From contig NW_020825294.1 of assembly GCF_003286085.1 (NCBI RefSeq), positions 6,758,001 to 6,822,000 on the forward strand: 64,000 nucleotides of DNA. The letters run 5' to 3'. The number at the start of each line of letters is the position of its first letter. The stretch's first letter is position 1. Below the pieces are notes generated by a model that worked only from the letters and a program-made list of their open reading frames with translations, made no database searches and was not told the DNA's origin. Made by a program: the position numbers and the translations under genes. Shown here one piece after another: positions 57,401 through 64,000 of the stretch. This DNA comes from Drosophila persimilis (taxonomy: Eukaryota > Arthropoda > Insecta > Diptera > Drosophilidae).

Positions 57401-59136
57401 AATCCGCTTCGCTGGCACGCAGGAATGCCGCCTTCAAGATCTTGGACTCAATGCGGAAACACTCACCCACGCTCGTGGAGCAGGCGGTGATGTGCAGCGA
57501 GGAGCTCATCCGTGTGGCCATCCTCTGGCACGAGCAGTGGCACGAGGGTCTGGAAGAGGCCTCCCGCCTGTACTTCGGGGATCGCAATGTAAAAGGGATG
57601 TTTGAGATCCTAGAGCCGCTGCACGCCATGCTGGAGCGTGGCCCGCAGACACTCAAGGAGACCTCCTTCTCGCAGGCCTACGGCCGGGAACTGACGGAAG
57701 CGTATGAGTGGTCGCAGCGCTACAAGACCTCGGCGGTGGTGATGGACTTGGACCGTGCCTGGGATATTTATTATCATGTGTTCCAGAAGATCTCACGCCA
57801 ACTGCCGCAGTTGACGTCGCTGGAGCTTCCGTATGTCTCGCCCAAGCTGATGACCTGCAAGGACCTAGAGCTGGCCGTCCCTGGATCCTACAACCCTGGC
57901 CAGGAGTTGATACGAATCAGCCACATCAAGACGAACCTGCAGGTGATCACGTCCAAGCAGCGACCGCGCAAGCTCTGCATTCGCGGATCCAACGGCAAGG
58001 ACTACATGTACCTGCTGAAGGGCCACGAGGATCTGCGGCAGGATGAGCGTGTAATGCAGCTATTCTCGCTGGTCAACACCCTCTTGCTGGACGACCCGGA
58101 CACGTTCCGTAGGAATTTGGCCATTCAGCGATACGCTGTGATCCCGCTGAGCACCAATTCGGGTCTGATCGGCTGGGTGCCGCACTGTGATACGCTCCAC
58201 ACGCTGATACGCGACTATCGGGACAAGAAGAAGGTGCCGCTCAACCAGGAGCACCGCACCATGCTGAACTTTGCCCCGGACTACGACCACTTGACGCTCA
58301 TGCAGAAGGTGGAGGTGTTTGAGTACGCTTTAGGGCAGACGCAGGGCGACGATCTGGCAAAGCTGCTGTGGCTCAAGTCCCCCTCCTCGGAGCTGTGGTT
58401 CGAGCGGCGCAACAACTATACCCGATCCCTGGCCGTCATGTCGATGGTGGGTTATATCCTTGGCCTGGGCGATCGCCATCCCTCCAACCTCATGCTGGAT
58501 CGCATGAGCGGCAAGATTCTGCACATTGACTTTGGTGATTGCTTCGAGGTGGCCATGACGCGGGAGAAGTTCCCCGAGAAGATACCCTTCCGACTCACGC
58601 GGATGTTGATCAAGGCCATGGAGGTGACGGGCATCGAGGGAACGTACCGACGCACCTGCGAGAGCGTGATGCTGGTGCTGCGACGCAACAAGGACTCGCT
58701 GATGGCCGTGCTGGAGGCGTTTGTGTACGATCCGCTGCTCAATTGGCGACTCCTCGATGTCGACAAGAAGGGTAACGATGCGGCGGGTGCCAATGGCGGC
58801 GGTGCCGCCGGTCGTGGCGGCTCTGGCATGCAGGTGGGCAATAGCGGCGATAGTTTAAGCAACTCTGTGGAGGATTCCCTGCCCATGGCCAAGTCGAAGA
58901 CGTACGAGGCGCAGCTGCTGCTGCAGCAAGCCGGTGGCTTGCACAACAACGTGGCCGACGAGACGAACAGCAAGGCTAGTCAGGTGATCAAGCGGGTCAA
59001 GTGCAAGCTAACGGGCACAGATTTCCAAACGCAGAAGAGCGTCAACGAGCAGCAGCAGGTGGAGCTGCTCATCCAGCAGGCGACCAACAACGAGAACCTC
59101 TGCCAGTGCTACATTGGCTGGTGTCCGTTCTGGTAA
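51443..59136 (+). CDS. Tor: Target of rapamycin protein kinase
   Basis: Ser/Thr kinase of TORC1 and TORC2, controlling growth in response to nutrients and insulin. Exons 51443-51668, 51730-51947, 52012-52578, 52639-53378 and 53442-59136 join in frame to 2481 residues, as in other insects. HEAT repeats fill roughly residues 1-1200 and the FAT domain about 1340-1920. The FRB domain is about 1943-2040 (LWHEQWHEGLEEASRLYFGD; Ser1958 is at the rapamycin-contact position). The kinase domain has Lys2110 in LLKGHEDLRQDE, catalytic Asp2261 in GLGDRHPSNLMLD and metal Asp2280 in HIDFGDCFE. A Gly/Ala-rich insert (about 2370-2385) precedes the FATC end QCYIGWCPFW. Nothing essential is missing. Intron 3 (52579-52638) is 60 nt, a multiple of three, with no stop. 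The start codon has a good context (GCCACAATG). Tor converges on Ube4B. Confidence 0.97.
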
Positions 59137-59338
59137 TCCCAATCCCAATATCCGACTGAGCGAGATTCTACTACAACTACTCTACTACTACTTCTACTTA
59201 TTAACTAAAAATCTTCTTCAGTTCACCGACGACTCACATCCATTTGGGGATCGCATGGATTTTTGTGGGTGTAGATAGCTGCTAAGTACGTATATAAATA
59301 TTTGTATAATTTATGTTAGAGATACGCTTCATTATCTT

Positions 59339-59344
59339 TTTATT
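59339..59344 (-). terminator. Probable poly(A) signal for Ube4B
   Basis: TTTATT on + (AATAAA on -), 306 nt past the Ube4B stop and inside the Tor 3' UTR. No better signal was seen between 59345 and 59650 on that strand, so the two convergent 3' UTRs probably overlap. Confidence 0.4.
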
Positions 59345-59360
59345 TGTGAATTCAATTGCA

Positions 59361-59366
59361 AATAAA
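59361..59366 (+). terminator. Poly(A) signal for Tor
   Basis: AATAAA 225 nt after the Tor stop codon, the only good signal before Ube4B. Confidence 0.6.
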
Positions 59367-59649
59367 TTCCAATTTTGTAAAAATCATCACAAACAACAAA
59401 AAATTGTGTAAACCCGCGAAACGACTTGAAAAAATTACAGTAGATGTTTTCACATCACCAATGTTTTGCGAAATATTGTTCTGAACTTTTCAAAAGCTAA
59501 TTGTGAATCTTCTGTGAACCACAAATCGTAAATCTCCAGCAAAATAATTAATTATATTATGTGTACAATTATAGAAGGTAGGCAATATAGACACTAAAAC
59601 TGCACATTAATCTAAGTCCTAGGGATAGTGTGTTTGGGGGCGGGGCAGC

Positions 59650-62600
59650 TTATCTATTGTTCCTCTTGCCCCGCTGCTCCTTGCGCCAGGCCTCGATGCG
59701 GTGCTTCAGCTCTAAGTTGGCCACCAGCATATCCTCGGTGAGCGGCTGTCGATTGAACGGATCCGTGCAGCTATTTAATAGATGGCGTGTGATAATGGCC
59801 CGGTCCATGACAGTGCCCGACGGCAGCACCACGGGATCCGACATCAAGGTATCCATCAGCGGATCCTTGAACTCGTCGGGGGCATCAGCACATTCATCTT
59901 CAGTCTGTTGGTTGGTTACTGCAAATACAAAAGGTAATTACCTTATTTGTTTCGAAATTAATATATCTTCCAAGCCTACCGTAGATTTCGTGGGCTCGCT
60001 GTGTGAGCGCCTTGAAGCGCTCCACCTCAACGGCTGAGCGTAGCGCCAGGCGCTTGATTCGTGACGCCGCCTCATTGCATATGTGCACATCGAAGGAGCG
60101 CTCGTCGGCGGCCAGTGCCTCGGCGAATCTATCACAGTCCAGATGGAGATATATGTCGAAGATTTGGGCCAGCAAACTACGCGGCTCCCAGCCGTACTTT
60201 GCCGGATTCTTTACCTTCAGATCGTTGCATTTGGGACCCGCTAACTGTTTCAGATTGAAATTCAACATTGAGCTGAGACGATCCACGAGTTCGGCGCGCA
60301 TGAAAGGCTCCTTGATGTCGCTCTGAAATGAACAAAGTCATTTATTAGGGGGCGGATCTCCACTCCTTGCACTCCACTCACTGTCAGATAGTGAAACAGA
60401 TCGACTGTCTCGCGTGCGAGTGTTAAATAGGAGCGACATTGCCGCTCATCGGTGGCCAGCTGGGTGAGGCGACTCTGTTGCTGATCGGCGGTCATTTTGG
60501 TGAGGCTCTGCTTGTCCGACAACAGCTGCTGAGTCTGGTGGATGCGCTTCAGATTCTCGAGACACTCGTCCAGCAGGAACGTTGTGTCGTTCATTAGCAT
60601 ATTGACGAATTTAACGAACTGATTGCCCACCCGCGATTCGCAGATGACGGCCTGGCGGTGGATGGGATTCTCCCACATTGATTTGAACAGATGGCTAATA
60701 TGATATCTGCAAAATAAACACACAATGAAGAGTGGAAACGAAACAGTCATGACAGTGCATCTACAGAATGAGAATTCGGCTAATTGAATGCGGCGGAGTC
60801 TTATCGCTTATCAGACGTACACACACATACTATATCGCTTAGGCGGACTACAAATCAAAGGAACTTACCTTATGGTAAACTTATCGTAAAACTCAGTGCT
60901 TTGACCCGTTGTCTCCACATCCACATAGAATCTCATTAGAGCGCTGACCAGGGCGTTCTGTGCCAGCTCATGGTTCCACATCTGCAACAAGACATTCAAT
61001 TGATCAGGATTGCCCATCAGGATTCAAGCAGTCTATCTTACCGCTGTATTCACTGAGTTAGCTGGCTTCAAAGAGAACACAAACATCACCTCGACCAGCT
61101 TGGCAGTCACGTACGGATTCTTAATGAGATGCGAGGCACAAACGCAGGTCAGCAGCCATGTGATGATCGAATGATCGATGCTCTGGCGTATGTCCACATT
61201 GGCATGCTGCATGGTAAACAAAATGAACTCGGCAATGTCATCGATGTACCACTCGGGCAGTGCGGAAAATGCGTCGGTTGCCTTTAGCGTTTGCACTGGC
61301 AGCTTGGAGATGAACGGGCCCCCAATGGCGCGACCCTCGAACTGGTAGAGCATAAACTCGCACACCGTCGAATAGAATTCCGTGCAGCGCTGAAGCAGGG
61401 CTGGATCTAGTAGCGTAATTTCGCTGCAGTTCTTCGAGCTGCAAAGGATACCAAATTGAATAATGAACGCTGGACGGAAGATGGGATGGGATGCCTACCG
61501 ATTTAGCTTGCGTAGCTGCTTCTCCCATCGCTCCTTGAACTGATTGTTGCGCGTGGCATACCGAGAGTTCACCCAATGCTGCTTGGTGCGGTCCAGCTCG
61601 TCGATCAGCTTCTGCAGCTCCTTGATGGCTCGCATCTTCTGGCGGTAGCGCTGGATGGCGGGCATATAGCCCAAATGGTGGGCCTGGAGAGTTAGAAACC
61701 AGCACTGCGTCTGGAAATTTACCTCCTTGACGGGCTCGCTGAATTCGCGGCCGAGGAAACTCTTGTACTCCTCCTCGTTGTAGCGTATCTTTGTGTCCTG
61801 TTCGATGCTAACCTGCGAGTTCCTCATGTAGTGATAGTTGGGCTCAACCCGCTCCAGTTTGATCTTCACAGAAAGATGCTGCAGGACGCTCATCAAATTA
61901 ATGACAAAACCATCTCTGGCGAGGAGCTTCTCATCGCTGGCAAACTGCACACGACGATCGTTACGCCGCAGGATGTTGCCAATGTACTCGAGAGTCTTTG
62001 GACGGCTGCTGGCGTTCACGCACAGCGAATGGAAGATGCCATGCAAGTGGGTGCGCATCTCATGAAGGCCCTGAAATATCACGAAACGAATAAGCAAAGA
62101 AAAGAGAGTGTCTATGCGAGTGTGGCACATACCCAACGAAGTCGCGAGGCCAGCGCATCCTCCACCTTGTTCTTGGTGGTTTCCGCAAACTTGACATTCT
62201 CTTCGGCAAACAGCGAGACGGACAGAAAGGGCCCCAGGAAACTGCATTTGACAATCTCCCGGCCCGAGATCTTTGTGCAAATCGGTGGAATAAAGTTGGG
62301 CTGACGGGCCACGAGATCGGCCAGAGGTCGTACTGCCCCCACCTTGATGACCACCAGCTTGGCCAGCCATTCGATTTGCAATAGATTGATTTTGGCTGTG
62401 CAAATGTTGCGCTGCATGCCAGTGAAGAGGCCACGCAGCACCTGGCCAAAGATGGTGTCAAACGCCTCCAGATCCTCGTGTGTGTGGGCCACAATGTCGA
62501 CCAGGAAGGACTCGCTCACCTTCTCCATATACATGAGCTCTAGAAGCGCCGACTGATCCAATCGCCAGTTGAGATTCTGATGGATGCGATCCGTCAGCAC

Positions 62601-63812
62601 CAGCACCGTCATGCGCATTATGTTCTCAAAGGCCAAGTGGAGGGCCGGCTGGCTGGCCGCCGTCTTAATGGCACACTCTGACTGATAGTTTTCATAGCAC
62701 TTCATCAAATAGAGGATCACACTGTGCTTGGTGGTGGTCGCAATGTTCAGCACCGAAGGGGCCAGACAGGAGCTGGCGTCGCTGCTGGCCGTGGCCTCGC
62801 TTTGGCTGGAGGTGGCCGCCTCCTCAATGGTCGATGTCGAGGCCACCGCATTGGCCATGATCTCTTGGACCTCTGTATCGTCCGATTTGATCTTTTTGGG
62901 CGTTGAGAATTCCATATCATCCACAAGGCAGGCACTGCCCTCGCCCAGCTCATCGTTGTAGATCTTGAGGGCCGTCTCCATGAGGACATTCGAGACAATG
63001 AAATCAAAGTCGAACCGTTTGCTGGGATGCTGCTCCAGGAAGCTGGCCGTTTGGGCGCATATAATGGAGCCGCTGCCAAACTCATTCCATGTGCAATTTA
63101 ACAAGCGAGACAGCAGCTGCTCGTTCTGCTCATCCACGCTCTTTGGCGAGGAGCCACCGTCTGATGATGATACCGGCTGCCTGTTGGACGATTCCCTTTC
63201 GGGATTCACTGTGGAGTGCTGCTTGGTGCTGCTTGGGGTATCGACTGTGCCCGATTGTGGTCTCACAGTGCGCTTAGTGGCCGCCTCGCTGGGCAGACTG
63301 AGAGCTGGCGCCATTTCTACATCTTGTATGGGCACTACGGACGTCATTTCCACATCCATGTCTGTCTTGCTGCTCAGATCCGGCCAGGTGGATGACTCAC
63401 TGTCGCTGTGCGTGGCCTCGCGCACCAGGCGAGACTCGCCAGAGACGTTTGTCTGCTTCCGTGAGGCCTTCTCTGGGCTGGGAGCTGTGGTGGCAGCGGC
63501 CAAAGGAGTTTGTATGATACTTCTGGCGGCCAAAGTGCGTAGACGACGTTCGCGCATCTGTTGATGAGATGAGTCATGCTACCTGTTTAGAGTCTGTTTT
63601 TAGTAAAGGATTCAAACGGTACTTGCCTCCTCTGCTGATAGCGTTATAGGTATTGGGGGTGTTTGTGCCTGCTCTTCTGGCGGCTGATCTTCTGGATGCT
63701 GCTCTTGTTTGGGCAGCAAGGGCGGCTGTTCCTGCACCAGCGGCAGCGGCTGCGGTTCTTCATCGTCCTCCTCTTCCTCCATGGGCTTCTGGCGCGGTTC
63801 TTCTTCCGGCAT
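59650..63812 (-). CDS. Ube4B: U-box ubiquitin chain elongation factor E4 B
   Basis: Ubiquitin E3/E4 ligase (yeast Ufd2 family) that extends ubiquitin chains and works with the Cdc48/p97 unfoldase. Exons, 5' to 3': 63812-63627, 63557-62133, 62070-61499, 61438-61042, 60981-60869, 60706-60382, 60322-59980, 59918-59650. They join to 1209 residues. The N-terminus is acidic, Pro/Gln-rich and unstructured, leading into [14 protein letters not shown], the conserved E4 start motif. The Ufd2 core follows ([50 protein letters not shown]). The U-box starts near residue 1130 ([21 protein letters not shown]) and runs through [20 protein letters not shown] to the C-terminus. The first intron (63558-63626) uses a GC donor, GAG|GCAAGT. 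I chose ATG 63812 as the first in-frame ATG upstream of the acidic tract. The 5' UTR reaches toward the window edge. Confidence 0.95.
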
Positions 63813-64000
63813 CTCTCCTTCCTTCCAACACGATGCGCAGTTGTTGCTCGAGGAAATTTGTTTTTCCAATCTGTTTCTGTTTGTTTGTTGCGTAGTTTTT
63901 CCTCCGCCCTCCTGCCAAATGAGTTATCATGTGGGTTAATGAACCAAACAACACAAGAAAGCGGGACGAACAAAAAGAGAACAGCAGCTGGCGAGAGAGT

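Noticed and set aside
1..64000. tRNA, rRNA, snRNA, CRISPR arrays and intact transposons
   Set aside because: No cloverleaf with a B-box such as GGTTCGAATCC, no rRNA-like segment, no regularly spaced repeats, and no reverse transcriptase or transposase frames were seen.

Overview
The window is Drosophila nuclear DNA. Every intron I could place is short (55-75 nt in most cases) with GT..AG ends. The housekeeping promoters carry the fly-specific core motifs Ohler 1 and Ohler 6. Intergenic DNA is dense in CA, GT, CT, CAG and CTGGGN microsatellites. The gene set (ACX adenylyl cyclase, three V-ATPase subunit A paralogues, a YIPF5 homologue, Tor, Ube4B) corresponds to D. melanogaster 34A on Muller element B. 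The microsatellite load suggests a species outside the melanogaster subgroup, possibly obscura group; that is inference only.

Layout. 1-59: last codons of an unknown + strand gene with a poly(A) signal. 60-10.7 kb: no intact gene; it holds a decayed C-terminal copy of Uba3 (about 680-885), microsatellites and dispersed repeats. 10.8-15.4 kb (-): a 12-exon ACX-type adenylyl cyclase. 15.4-17.7 kb: intergenic and 5' leader DNA with a direct repeat and three identical GTCAGCTGAC palindromes. 17.7-19.8 kb (+): a canonical V-ATPase subunit A gene. 20.9-23.2 kb (+): a divergent V-ATPase A paralogue (Vha68-3 type) with a 100-residue N-terminal extension. 23.2-39.4 kb: repeat-rich non-coding DNA with a decayed proteasome alpha-subunit copy at about 37.9-38.3 kb. 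39.4-47.2 kb (-): Yip1d1, with a 4.4 kb last intron. 47.25-47.5 kb (+): a promoter with a candidate micro-ORF transcript. 48.2-50.3 kb (-): a third V-ATPase A gene. 51.1-59.1 kb (+): Tor. 59.6-63.8 kb (-): Ube4B, convergent with Tor.

Biology. Two gene families here have probable male-biased members elsewhere in flies (ACX cyclases, Vha68-3). The others are housekeeping endomembrane and growth genes. V-ATPase subunit A drives the proton pump that acidifies lysosomes and takes part in amino-acid signalling to TORC1, so pump and kinase genes are close neighbours here.

The most unusual signals are: (1) a near-identical intron shared by two otherwise diverged Vha68 paralogues, suggesting gene conversion and perhaps intron regain; (2) an inverted pair of Ohler 6/Ohler 1 promoter cassettes flanking the third Vha68 gene, one of which points at an unannotated micro-ORF; (3) two pseudogene fragments; (4) several introns that are a multiple of three and lack stops; (5) a GC-AG intron in Ube4B; (6) a dispersed GTTAAC-rich repeat. 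Apart from these I saw no clear new multi-gene system. All exon coordinates were read by eye from splice consensus, frame continuity and family similarity; no alignment was run.
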